56,150 nucleotides of DNA, from NCBI GenBank assembly GCA_029212415.1, contig JARGOF010000034.1, positions 1 to 56,150 on the forward strand, in the 5' to 3' direction. The translations under genes were made by a program, and so were the position numbers. The notes under the pieces are model-generated. The model did not search any database, was not told the DNA's origin, and was given only the letters and a program-made list of their open reading frames with translations. The DNA comes from Rhizobiaceae bacterium (GTDB lineage Bacteria; Pseudomonadota; Alphaproteobacteria; Rhizobiales; Rhizobiaceae). This document shows positions 7,680 to 15,786 of the stretch, in pieces (position 1 is the first letter of the stretch; each line of letters begins with the position of its first letter).

Positions 7680-8826
7680 GAATGCTTCCCTTCCGATCGA
7701 CCACGATGATATCGACAGAAACCTCGGCGTCACGCAGGGTGCCTTTGGCCGCCTCGCATGCCATGCGGGCGATGATGGGCGTAATGTCGATGTTCAGTTC
7801 CTGAGTCATTTGAAGGACTTCCAGGGCGGTGTTCGCAGATTGAATCCGCTGCTTCAGTTCGTTGTTCATGTCTGCCGCAGGGATGATATCTGCGAGGAAT
7901 TCCATGTCGACCTGACTGCGGCTGGAATGAAGGTCCATGGCGCCCTGGGCGAGCTTGACGAGCTTGGCAAAACCACCGGCAATCGTCAGCCTCTCGACGG
8001 GATGTCGGCGCAGGTATTTGAGCAGGCCGCCGGCGAAATCTCCCATATCCAGAAGCGCAATGTCGGGAAGATTGTAAATCTTTTGAGCCGCGGTCTCCGA
8101 GGTCGATCCCGTGGCGCCCAGCACATGGTTCAATCCGGCGGCCCGTGCCACGTCAATGCCGCGATGGATGGAGTGAATCCAGGCGGAACAGGAGAAGGGG
8201 TGCACGATACCGGTTGTGCCCAGCACCGACAGTCCGCCGACAATGCCCAGTCTGGGGTTCCAGGTCTTCAGGGCGATGGCATCGCCACCGGGAATGGAAA
8301 TGGTGATTTCCACATCGGCAGGCAAATCGTATTCGCTGCAGATCTCGTTGACGACCTCTTCCATCATGGTGCGCGGAACCGGATTGATTGCCGGTTCACC
8401 AACGCCGACCGGCAATCCGGCCAGGGTGACCATGCCCACACCGTCTCCGGCGGCGAAACGTATCCCGCTGCCCGGCGCGAGCGGTTGTACCGTCGATATG
8501 ATGGTTGCGCCATGGGTGACATCCGGGTCGTCACCGGCATCCTTGACGATGCCTGCAGAGGCATAGCCATCGCCCAGCGATTCATAGGTCAGGGCAAAGG
8601 CGGGCTGCTGGCCTTTTGGCAGCGTGATGGTGACTGGATCAGGGAATGTGCCGGTGATCAGAGCCGTCAGCGCAGACTTGGTTGCAGCCGTGGCGCAGGC
8701 ACCGGTGGTCCAGCCCCTGCGCAAGGGGGCGGGTTGAGACATTGGTTGGGACAGGGGCGCTGTGTCAGACGTGATCGTGTCTGGCTTGATTGCGTCTGGC
8801 TTGGATTCGTCTGGCTTTTCCGTCAT
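7663..8826 (-). CDS. cbiD: Cobalt-precorrin-5B C(1)-methyltransferase CbiD
   Basis: CbiD methylates C-1 after CbiG has opened the lactone; it replaces CobF of the aerobic route. The 387-residue protein has the family signature RRGWTTGACATAA (about 36-48), VPRTMMEEVV, FSCSAWIHSIHRGIDVARAAG and a C-terminal half with GDFAGGLLKYL. The first about 30 residues are a low-complexity extension (SKPDAIKPDTITSD) encoded by imperfect copies of a 10-base unit on the plus strand at about 8775-8820. The gene is divergent from cobA with about 55 bases between the starts, so the two promoters must share this gap. Confidence 0.94.
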   Translation of the reverse strand: MTEKPDESKPDAIKPDTITSDTAPLSQPMSQPAPLRRGWTTGACATAATKSALTALITGTFPDPVTITLPKGQQPAFALTYESLGDGYASAGIVKDAGDDPDVTHGATIISTVQPLAPGSGIRFAAGDGVGMVTLAGLPVGVGEPAINPVPRTMMEEVVNEICSEYDLPADVEITISIPGGDAIALKTWNPRLGIVGGLSVLGTTGIVHPFSCSAWIHSIHRGIDVARAAGLNHVLGATGSTSETAAQKIYNLPDIALLDMGDFAGGLLKYLRRHPVERLTIAGGFAKLVKLAQGAMDLHSSRSQVDMEFLADIIPAADMNNELKQRIQSANTALEVLQMTQELNIDITPIIARMACEAAKGTLRDAEVSVDIIVVDRKGSILARYP

Positions 8827-8881
8827 GCTGAACTTATAGGCGAGGGAAAGTGCAAGCGAAAGACATCACTGGAGTTGCTTT

Positions 8882-9694
8882 ATGGCGGATGAACTGTTTG
8901 AAGGCCTTCCCGCCATGCAACCTGGATCCGTGTGGCTTGTCGGCGCAGGCCCCGGTGATCCCGGCCTGCTGACGATGCATGCCGTCAATGCGATCAGACA
9001 GGCCGATGTTGTCGTCCATGACGCTCTGGTCAACGCCAAATGCCTGAAACTGGTAAAACCCGGCGCGGTGCTTGAATATGCCGGCAAACGCGGTGGCAAA
9101 CCATCAGCCAAACAGGGCGACATTTCGCTGCGTCTGGTTGAACTGGCCAAACAGGGCAAAAAAGTATTGCGGCTGAAGGGTGGGGATCCATTTGTCTTCG
9201 GGCGCGGTGGTGAGGAAGCCCTCATGCTGGTCAGGCACAATATACCGTTCCGGGTGGTTCCGGGCATTACGGCTGGTATCGGCGGCCTTGCCTATGCGGG
9301 AATTCCTGTCACGCACCGTGATGTCAATCACACAGTCACCTTTTTGACCGGACATGATTCCAACGGCATCGTGCCGGACAGAATTGACTGGCTGAGTATC
9401 GCCAAGGGCTCGCCGGTGATAGTCATGTATATGGCGATGAAGCACATTGCCACCATAACGCAGCGGCTGATCGAGGCAGGGCGCAAGCCGCAGGAGCCTG
9501 TCGCCATAGTCTGCAATGCAACGACAGAACAGCAGCAGGTTCTGGTCACCAGCCTTGCCAATGCCGAAAAGGACCTGATCGTTGCAGGTCTGTCACCCCC
9601 GGCCATCGTGGTGGTTGGTGATGTCGTTTCATTGCGACAGACACTCGACTGGATGTCCCCCGTTGATGTGTCGATCGCTGCATCAGATGTTTGA
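8882..9694 (+). CDS. cobA: Uroporphyrinogen-III C-methyltransferase (SUMT)
   Basis: CobA methylates uroporphyrinogen III at C-2 and C-7 to make precorrin-2, the branch point to B12 and siroheme. It has 270 residues with the methylase signature LVGAGPGDPGLLT (about 19-31), DALVNAKCL, LRLKGGDPFVFGRGGEE and PGITAGIGGLAYAGIPVTHRD. There is no CysG-type dehydrogenase or chelatase domain, so oxidation to sirohydrochlorin for CbiX must come from another gene. The ATG at 8882 is preceded by GGAG. It opens the second plus-strand operon (cobA-cobB-cobC-cobD). Confidence 0.96.
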   Translation: MADELFEGLPAMQPGSVWLVGAGPGDPGLLTMHAVNAIRQADVVVHDALVNAKCLKLVKPGAVLEYAGKRGGKPSAKQGDISLRLVELAKQGKKVLRLKGGDPFVFGRGGEEALMLVRHNIPFRVVPGITAGIGGLAYAGIPVTHRDVNHTVTFLTGHDSNGIVPDRIDWLSIAKGSPVIVMYMAMKHIATITQRLIEAGRKPQEPVAIVCNATTEQQQVLVTSLANAEKDLIVAGLSPPAIVVVGDVVSLRQTLDWMSPVDVSIAASDV

Positions 9695-9707
9695 AAGGCC
9701 TATATAA

Positions 9708-11024
9708 ATGAGTGGATTTCTCATCGCCTCGCCCATGTCGGGATCCGGCAAGACCACCTTTACGCTGGGGCTTTTGCGGGCCATGACCCGGCGGGGAATG
9801 AAGGTGGCGCCAGGCAAGGCAGGCCCCGACTATATTGATCCTGCCTTTCACGCTGCAGCCAGTGGTCAGGTCTGCCTGAATTTTGATCCGTGGGGCATGC
9901 GTCCTGAACTGCTGTTGGCCAATGCCGGACTTGCGACGGGCGGCGAACGCCTGCTGGTGGTGGAGGCCATGATGGGCCTGTTTGACGGTGCTGCGGACGG
10001 ATCGGGCACAGCGGCCGATCTGGCGGAGCTTTTGAACCTGCCGGTCATTTTTGTCGTCAATTGCGCGAAAATGTCTCAATCCGTGGCGGCCATGGTGCAG
10101 GGGTTCAGCGCCTTCAATCCCAATGTGTTGATTGCCGGGGTCATTCTCAACAATGTTGCAAGCCCTCGCCATGAGGCCATGCTGCGCGCGGCGCTGGACA
10201 AGATCCGCATGGATGTCCTGGGTGTCCTTTATCGCGATGATCAACTGATTCTGCCTGAGCGCCATCTTGGTTTGGTGCAGGCCAATGAACATCAGGGGCT
10301 GGAGGCCTTCATCAACAGGGCAGCGGACCTTGTTGAAGGGCAATGTGATCTTGAAAAAATCGTCAGCGCGGCACGGTCACTCTGGCCGTTTGAAACGCAG
10401 TCCAATATTCAAAGATTGCCGCCGCCAGGACAGCGCCTGAGTGTTGCCCGTGATGTTGCCTTTTCCTTTGCCTATGAACATCTCCTGATGGGTTGGCACA
10501 GGCGCGGTGCGCAAATATCCTTCTTTTCTCCTCTCGCCAATGAAGGGCCGGCTGCCGATTGTGACGCCATCTATCTGCCCGGTGGCTATCCGGAATTGCA
10601 TGCTGGAACATTGGCGGGTGCCGATCAGTTTCGCGCGGCGATGATTGCAGCAGCAGACCGTCAGGTCCCCATTTATGGTGAGTGCGGTGGCTATATGGTT
10701 CTGGGCGATGGGTTGATTGATGATGCCGGCGATGCGCATGCCATGCTCGGATTGCTGCCGCTGACGACCAGTTTTGCCAGCCGCAAGCTGCATCTGGGGT
10801 ACCGACGGATTTCGCCGATCCAGCCGTTTTTCTGGTCGCAGCAGCTCAATGCACATGAATTTCACTATGCATCCATTGTCGCGGAAGGGGATGCTGCTCC
10901 ATTGTTTTCAGTCGAAGATGCGCTGGGCAATGACCTTGGTTCGGCCGGTTTGCAACGCGGTTCGGTTGCCGGATCATTCATGCATGTCATCGATCTGGCG
11001 CAATCGGTGTGGCAATCGGCTTGA
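9708..11024 (+). CDS. cobB: (Hydrogeno)cobyrinate a,c-diamide synthase
   Basis: CobB/CbiA amidates the a and c acetates of cobyrinate using glutamine and ATP. The 438-residue protein has the dethiobiotin-synthetase-like ATP loop MSGSGKTT (10-17), KAGPDYIDPAFH and a C-terminal class I glutamine amidotransferase domain. The nucleophile is in YGECGGYM (Cys about 326). In the early-cobalt pathway the substrate would be cobyrinate rather than hydrogenobyrinate, as for CbiA. The TGA at 11022-11024 shares a base with the ATG of cobC (TGATG). Confidence 0.95.
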   Translation: MSGFLIASPMSGSGKTTFTLGLLRAMTRRGMKVAPGKAGPDYIDPAFHAAASGQVCLNFDPWGMRPELLLANAGLATGGERLLVVEAMMGLFDGAADGSGTAADLAELLNLPVIFVVNCAKMSQSVAAMVQGFSAFNPNVLIAGVILNNVASPRHEAMLRAALDKIRMDVLGVLYRDDQLILPERHLGLVQANEHQGLEAFINRAADLVEGQCDLEKIVSAARSLWPFETQSNIQRLPPPGQRLSVARDVAFSFAYEHLLMGWHRRGAQISFFSPLANEGPAADCDAIYLPGGYPELHAGTLAGADQFRAAMIAAADRQVPIYGECGGYMVLGDGLIDDAGDAHAMLGLLPLTTSFASRKLHLGYRRISPIQPFFWSQQLNAHEFHYASIVAEGDAAPLFSVEDALGNDLGSAGLQRGSVAGSFMHVIDLAQSVWQSA

Positions 11025-12040
11025 TGGTGCGCCCGGTTTCAACGATTGAGCATGGCGGCGGGCTGACGAAGGCCTGTGCCCTTTATGGTGGTCAGCCGGA
11101 GGAGTGGCTTGACCTTTCAACCGGTATCAATCCCATTGCGATCCCGGTGCCGAAGATAAGCCGGGACATCTGGTCTCGCCTGCCGGACGAAAGTCTGGTG
11201 GAAAGAGCGAGCCTCGGCGCTGCCAAAGCCTATGGATCAGCGCCCGGCATCATGCCGCTTCCGGTGGCCGGAATCCAGGGCGTGATTCCCTTGCTGCCGC
11301 AGCTGTTTGATGGACCAGTGGCGATTTTGGGGCCAACCTATGAGGAATATCGGCTGCGTTTTGCGCAGGCAGGTTGTGCGGTCGATGTGATCAGCGATAT
11401 CGGGGAGATTGCTGCCCATCACAAATTGGCGGTGATCGTCAATCCCAACAATCCGGATGGACGGGTGGTTGCACCAGAGACTGTGCTGTCGCTGGTGCAG
11501 AACATGCGTGAGCGGGGCGGGGTGGTCATCGTCGATGAGGCCTTTGTCGACATGCGGCCGGAGGTCAGTGTTTGCGCGCTGGCCGGTCAACATGAAAACC
11601 TCATCGTGCTTCGGTCCTTCGGAAAGTTCTACGGGCTTGCCGGGATTCGGCTGGGTTTTGTGGTGGCGGCGCCCGACATTCTATGGCGTATTCGCGATGC
11701 GCAGGGTCCCTGGGCTGTTTCCGGCCCGGCTCTGGAGATCGCTCGTGCGCTTCTTTCCGATGAGGCCGCCGCTGCCGAGATTGCCCGGCAGATAGTTCCG
11801 CGGCGGCAGGCATTGGGCGAGGTCCTGTCAGATGCAGGGCTTAAAGTGCTGGGTGGAACAGACCTCTTTGCCCTTGTCGAGGATGATCGTTCTGGCGCTA
11901 TTTTCCAGGCCCTTTGCAAAAGCCACATTCTGACACGCCCCTTCAGCTATGCGCCGCAGTGGCTGCGGTTCGGCCTTTGTCCTGACAGCCCATCCGAGGC
12001 GCGTTTGCGCCTGGCACTGAGAAATCTTTTTGATTGTTAA
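11024..12040 (+). CDS. cobC: Threonine-phosphate decarboxylase / aminotransferase-fold CobC
   Basis: The protein is a PLP-dependent class I/II fold enzyme thought to make (R)-1-amino-2-propanol phosphate for the nucleotide loop. I prefer ATG 11024 (338 residues) to GTG 11009 because it abuts the cobB stop as TGATG. Family features are the N-terminal HGG and DLSTGINP, NPNNPDGR, VDEAFVDM, and the PLP lysine in SFGKFYGLAGIRLGF (about Lys201). Its neighbour cobD/cbiB uses the same aminopropanol arm, which supports the role. Confidence 0.92.
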   Translation: MVRPVSTIEHGGGLTKACALYGGQPEEWLDLSTGINPIAIPVPKISRDIWSRLPDESLVERASLGAAKAYGSAPGIMPLPVAGIQGVIPLLPQLFDGPVAILGPTYEEYRLRFAQAGCAVDVISDIGEIAAHHKLAVIVNPNNPDGRVVAPETVLSLVQNMRERGGVVIVDEAFVDMRPEVSVCALAGQHENLIVLRSFGKFYGLAGIRLGFVVAAPDILWRIRDAQGPWAVSGPALEIARALLSDEAAAAEIARQIVPRRQALGEVLSDAGLKVLGGTDLFALVEDDRSGAIFQALCKSHILTRPFSYAPQWLRFGLCPDSPSEARLRLALRNLFDC

Positions 12041-12064
12041 TCGCATCAGCGAGGCGATATCGGC

Positions 12065-13048
12065 TTGGAACATAATCTGCTGATACTGGCATTTGCACTT
12101 CTGCTTGACCTTTTCGTCGGAGATCCGGATTGGCTTTGGCGGAGGCTGGCCCATCCGGTGGTTTGGTTTGGCCGGATGATCGGGCTTGCCGACCATCTTG
12201 CGAACCGGCCGGGCGACAGCGACGCAAGGCAAAAGCGCAATGGTGTCGTTGCCATCCTCTTATTGCTTCTTGTCAGTGCTTTGGTCGGGCTTTTCCTGTC
12301 AAAAATATTCCTGGTGCTCAAATTTCCCGGTGCATTGCTGGAGATCGCGCTGGTTGCTGTCCTGCTTGCCCAAAAAAGCCTCGCCGACCATGTCAGCCGG
12401 GTTGCATCCGGCCTGCGCAAGGGAGGCCTACCAGGCGGCAGGCAAGCGGTCGCAATGATTGTCGGGCGCGATCCGCAAAGCCTGGATGACGGCGGTATCT
12501 GCCGGGCGGCAATCGAAAGCCTGGCGGAGAATTTTTCTGATGGCGTGGTCGCGCCGGCGTTCTGGTATGCGCTGTTCGGACTGCCGGGACTGCTGGCCTA
12601 CAAGATGCTCAATACGGCCGATTCCATGATCGGTCACAAAAACGAAAAATATGGCTGCTTCGGCTGGGCCTCAGCCAGGCTTGATGACCTCGTGAACTGG
12701 CTGCCTGCCCGTCTTTCAGCCGTTTTGTTGGCCCTGTCGGCCTTGCTGAGATTGGGCAGGCCCAGTGCTGCTCGCGCCTTTGATGTGGCACGCCGTGATG
12801 CCGGGTTGCATCGTTCCCCTAATGCCGGTTGGCCGGAGAGCGCCATGGCAGGGGCTCTTGGTCTGGCACTTGCCGGAGAACGTATTTACGCAGGCGTGAG
12901 TGTGCGCGAACCGATGCTGAACAGCGCTGGAAAACGTCAGGCGACAGCCGGTGATATCGACCGGGCAATCGGTGTTTTTTACGGTGCCTGCTGGATGCTC
13001 GTGAGCCTGGCAATCGCTGTTTTTCTTGGCCTGTGGCTCCCAGGTTGA
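12065..13048 (+). CDS. cobD: Adenosylcobinamide-phosphate synthase (CbiB-type membrane protein)
   Basis: This membrane enzyme attaches the aminopropanol (phosphate) arm to adenosylcobyric acid. The 327-residue protein starts with a hydrophobic helix and the family motif LFVGDPDWLWRRLAHPVVWFGR. It continues with CRAAIESLAENFSDGVVAPAFWY, NTADSMIGHKNEKYGCFGWASARLDD and a hydrophobic C-terminus. The start is TTG at 12065. The cluster ends here; cobQ, cobP/cobU, cobS and cobT are not in the window. Confidence 0.94.
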   Translation: MEHNLLILAFALLLDLFVGDPDWLWRRLAHPVVWFGRMIGLADHLANRPGDSDARQKRNGVVAILLLLLVSALVGLFLSKIFLVLKFPGALLEIALVAVLLAQKSLADHVSRVASGLRKGGLPGGRQAVAMIVGRDPQSLDDGGICRAAIESLAENFSDGVVAPAFWYALFGLPGLLAYKMLNTADSMIGHKNEKYGCFGWASARLDDLVNWLPARLSAVLLALSALLRLGRPSAARAFDVARRDAGLHRSPNAGWPESAMAGALGLALAGERIYAGVSVREPMLNSAGKRQATAGDIDRAIGVFYGACWMLVSLAIAVFLGLWLPG

Positions 13049-13266
13049 TATTGCTGCGGCGCGCTGACGAAACCGTTTATTAGCAAAAGCGCAGGTAACC
13101 ATAAGTTATATAAGCACTTTTCGTAAAGGAATTCATGTCTATACTGATACCCGATTGGGCATCGCGGGGATTTCTTTGATCCGCAATGCGCATGCGCGAT
13201 TTACGTGGGGTGAAACATACGACGGGACTGACTGGTTGCTTTCCAGGGTTCCAGCTCGGAGGGAAA

Positions 13267-13698
13267 ATGAGAAAAATATTCATTGCATTGCTGTTAAGTC
13301 TTGCCTTTGTTCCATTGGGTTCATGGGCGGCAAAAGCCACGACCTTGACGGCCCGGATCGACATTTCGAACCAGACGATGGTGGTGACCCATCATGGGCG
13401 GGTCAAATACCGCTGGAAGGTGTCGACTGGTCGCAAGGGCTACTATACACCAACGGGGTCCTACAGCCCGAAATGGTTGTCAAAAAACCATCGGTCGCGC
13501 AAATACAACAATGCGCCGATGCCCTATGCGATCTTTTTCCGCGGTGGTTATGCCGTTCATGGGACAACTGATCTCAAACGTCTGGGCAGAAGAGCATCCC
13601 ATGGTTGCGTGCGCCTGGATCCAAACCATGCCGCAAAGCTGTTTTCGCTGGTAAAGCGTGAAGGGTTCAAGAACACCAGGATCATCATCAGGCAGTAG
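13267..13698 (+). CDS. Periplasmic L,D-transpeptidase (YkuD domain)
   Basis: This is a small exported peptidoglycan cross-linking or lipoprotein-anchoring enzyme. ATG 13267 is chosen because GGAGGG lies just upstream (13258-13263) and the protein then opens with a signal peptide (MRKIFIALLLSLAFVPLGSWA). The mature part has ARIDISNQTMVV and ends with the catalytic signature HGTTDLKRLGRRASHGCVRL, with His112 and Cys114. At 143 residues it is a single-domain enzyme without LysM or SH3 domains. It stands alone, convergent with lpxXL. The 218 bases upstream (13049-13266) are fairly AT-rich and probably hold its promoter. Confidence 0.9.
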   Translation: MRKIFIALLLSLAFVPLGSWAAKATTLTARIDISNQTMVVTHHGRVKYRWKVSTGRKGYYTPTGSYSPKWLSKNHRSRKYNNAPMPYAIFFRGGYAVHGTTDLKRLGRRASHGCVRLDPNHAAKLFSLVKREGFKNTRIIIRQ

Positions 13699-13727
13699 AT
13701 GCTTTGATCTGACTAATGGAACCCGTG

Positions 13728-13744
13728 GCGGCCAGCTTGGCCGC
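13728..13744. terminator. Candidate bidirectional hairpin between the transpeptidase and lpxXL genes
   Basis: A perfect 7-bp stem (GCGGCCA and TGGCCGC around GCT) lies in the 68-base gap between the two convergent stop codons. There is no T-run on either side, so intrinsic termination is uncertain; position and symmetry are the only support. Confidence 0.35.
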
Positions 13745-13766
13745 TACTGTCCAATCTGCGCCTTGT

Positions 13767-14696
13767 CTACAGCGTGTGTTTGATATTCCAGCGATCATGG
13801 AACCACATCCATTGCCCTGGATATTCACGCACCCAGCTTTCAACCTTGTCGTTGAGCAGTTGAGCCGTGGCGGTCATGTCAACATGACCGCTTTCATCGC
13901 GCGGGATGGTGATGGCCGGTTCGATTTCCAATCGAAAACGACCACCCGGCAACCGGATGGACCGTGCCGGGAACACGTCACAATCGTAGTTGCGGGCAAG
14001 TTTTGCCAGTAGCGGATTTGTGTGGACTTTCAGACCGAAAAACTGGGTTTTGCGACCCTTGTGAAATTTCTGATCCACAAGCAGGCCAACGCCCTTGCCA
14101 GCCTCCAGAACACCGGCCAGATTCCATGCGGCGCCAGCCTTTGACGGGACAAGGCGGCCCATATGGGTGCGTCGCGCCGAAAGCAGACGTTTGGCGATAT
14201 AGGGATTGTTTGGCGGCCGGAACATGGCTGTGACATTGAGACCGTATTTTGCGGCGACAATGGGCAGCAGTTCGAAATTTCCGCTATGCGCGGTGAAGAC
14301 GATAAAGGGGCGGGGGTTTTCAATCAGGTCATGGAACCGCTTGGCCCCAACCACTTCAATCAGCCCGTTGCCGTCCTCGTCGATATCGTTGTCGATCAAT
14401 TCATCGACAAAAATATATTCAGCCATCAAACGGGCCATATTGCCCCACATATCCAGAGCAATGGCTTCGCGTTCCGCCAGGGGTTTGTCCGGGAATGCCC
14501 TCTCAAGATTGCGCAGCACCAGCTTGTGGCGGGCGGTTTTGGGTCCAATCCAGTAGGCCATTTTTTCGGTAAAACGAATGGCCCGGCGCGCGGGTAGCAA
14601 TCTGAGCAGAGCCAGAATTGCAAACACCACCTGCGCGACGATCCAGTTTTTTGTCTTGTAGATGCGGATTGCTATTCGCGTTGTAAAAAGGTTCAC
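13767..14696 (-). CDS. lpxXL: VLCFA-specific lipid A acyltransferase LpxXL
   Basis: LpxXL transfers the very-long-chain hydroxy-acyl group from AcpXL to the lipid A precursor at the inner membrane. The 309-residue protein has an N-terminal membrane anchor and the LpxL/HtrB-family active site TAHSGNFEL (His137 and Glu142, the HX4E motif), followed by MFRPPNNP and LVDQKFHKG. It is the last gene of the minus-strand acpXL operon, three bases after adh2XL. The family also contains lauroyl transferases, but the neighbouring acpXL points to the VLCFA form. Confidence 0.88.
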   Translation of the reverse strand: MNLFTTRIAIRIYKTKNWIVAQVVFAILALLRLLPARRAIRFTEKMAYWIGPKTARHKLVLRNLERAFPDKPLAEREAIALDMWGNMARLMAEYIFVDELIDNDIDEDGNGLIEVVGAKRFHDLIENPRPFIVFTAHSGNFELLPIVAAKYGLNVTAMFRPPNNPYIAKRLLSARRTHMGRLVPSKAGAAWNLAGVLEAGKGVGLLVDQKFHKGRKTQFFGLKVHTNPLLAKLARNYDCDVFPARSIRLPGGRFRLEIEPAITIPRDESGHVDMTATAQLLNDKVESWVREYPGQWMWFHDRWNIKHTL

Positions 14697-14699
14697 GCG

Positions 14700-15728
14700 T
14701 CAATCCATATTCAGTATGATTTTTCCAAAGACCTTGCGGCCTTCCATACGTTCCAGAGCCTGGTCGATATCGGTCAGTTCCACTTGCGTGTCGATGACCG
14801 GATGGACGAGGCCGCGCGCCATTTTCTGCATGGCATCGGCCATGTTTTCCATGCGACATCCGAACGAGCCAATCAGCCGCAATTGCTGTTGGAACAGCTG
14901 CATCAGGTTCATGGAGGTCGAGACACCGGATGTCGAGCCGCAGGTGACCAGACGGCCGCCGCGCTTCATGCACAACATGGAGCCGGCCCAGGTATCCGCG
15001 CCGACATGTTCAAAAACAACGTCGACGCCCTTTTTGCGTGTCAATTTGCGAACAACGCCTTCAAAGCGGTCCTCGCGGTAGTTGATGACGTGATCGGCTC
15101 CCAGCGCCTTGGCCTTTTCGATTTTATCGTCCGAGCCAACGGTGGTGTAGACCGTGCAGCCGTGTTTCTTGGCCAGTTGGATGGCAGCCGATCCAATGCC
15201 GGATCCACCGGCATGGATCAGGATGGCCTCTCCGGGCTCCAGCTTGGCGTTGTCGAACAGCATGTGTTCCACCGTGCCAAATGTAACGGGGGCCAATGCT
15301 GCACCAATGGCGTCAACGCCGTGAGGGGCAGGCACAAGCAACCGGGCCGGAACATTGATCTTTTCCTGGGCAAAACCGTCGAGATGGAAGCCATAGACAC
15401 CCGAAACATGCTCACAAAGGTTGTCGCGGCCTTCACGGCAGGGACGGCACAGTCCGCAGGTCTTTGCGCCATAGATTGAAACCAGTTGACCAGGCAGCAC
15501 GTTTGAGACGCCGGGGCCAATGGCTTCGACCTCGCCTGAGGCTTCGGCGCCTATCACCAGGGGCAGTTTGCGTTTGGCAAAAGCCATGCCACGCCAGCCC
15601 CATACGTCGATATGGTTGAGCGCGACGGCCCTGATCCGCAAAGTGACCTCTCCGAAGGAAGGTGCCGATGGCGGCGGAACGTCCACCACCTGCAGGTTAC
15701 GGTCTTCAATGAGCTGCAGTGCGCGCAT
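14700..15728 (-). CDS. adh2XL: Zinc-type alcohol dehydrogenase/reductase of the VLCFA operon
   Basis: This medium-chain dehydrogenase/reductase has 342 residues. It has a structural-zinc cysteine set (Cys91, Cys94, Cys97, Cys105 in GAKTCGLCRPCREGRDNLC) and a Rossmann loop HAGGSGIGSAAIQLAK. In rhizobial acpXL clusters a gene of this type always lies between fabF1XL and lpxXL; it is thought to act as an enoyl-reductase-like step or in tailoring of the very-long-chain acid, but the exact reaction is not settled to my knowledge. The sequence supports the family; the role comes from context. Confidence 0.85.
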   Translation of the reverse strand: MRALQLIEDRNLQVVDVPPPSAPSFGEVTLRIRAVALNHIDVWGWRGMAFAKRKLPLVIGAEASGEVEAIGPGVSNVLPGQLVSIYGAKTCGLCRPCREGRDNLCEHVSGVYGFHLDGFAQEKINVPARLLVPAPHGVDAIGAALAPVTFGTVEHMLFDNAKLEPGEAILIHAGGSGIGSAAIQLAKKHGCTVYTTVGSDDKIEKAKALGADHVINYREDRFEGVVRKLTRKKGVDVVFEHVGADTWAGSMLCMKRGGRLVTCGSTSGVSTSMNLMQLFQQQLRLIGSFGCRMENMADAMQKMARGLVHPVIDTQVELTDIDQALERMEGRKVFGKIILNMD

Positions 15729-15786
15729 GTCTGTGCTGTGTCCTTGGTGTTGGCGGTATTGAACCCAAAATTTTCTAAACAGCCGT

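Noticed and set aside
6946-8892. Plus-strand open frame of 648 codons
   Set aside because: It is the antisense shadow of cobK and cbiD, which have strong family signatures; the frame encodes low-complexity Arg/Ser/Ala sequence without motifs.
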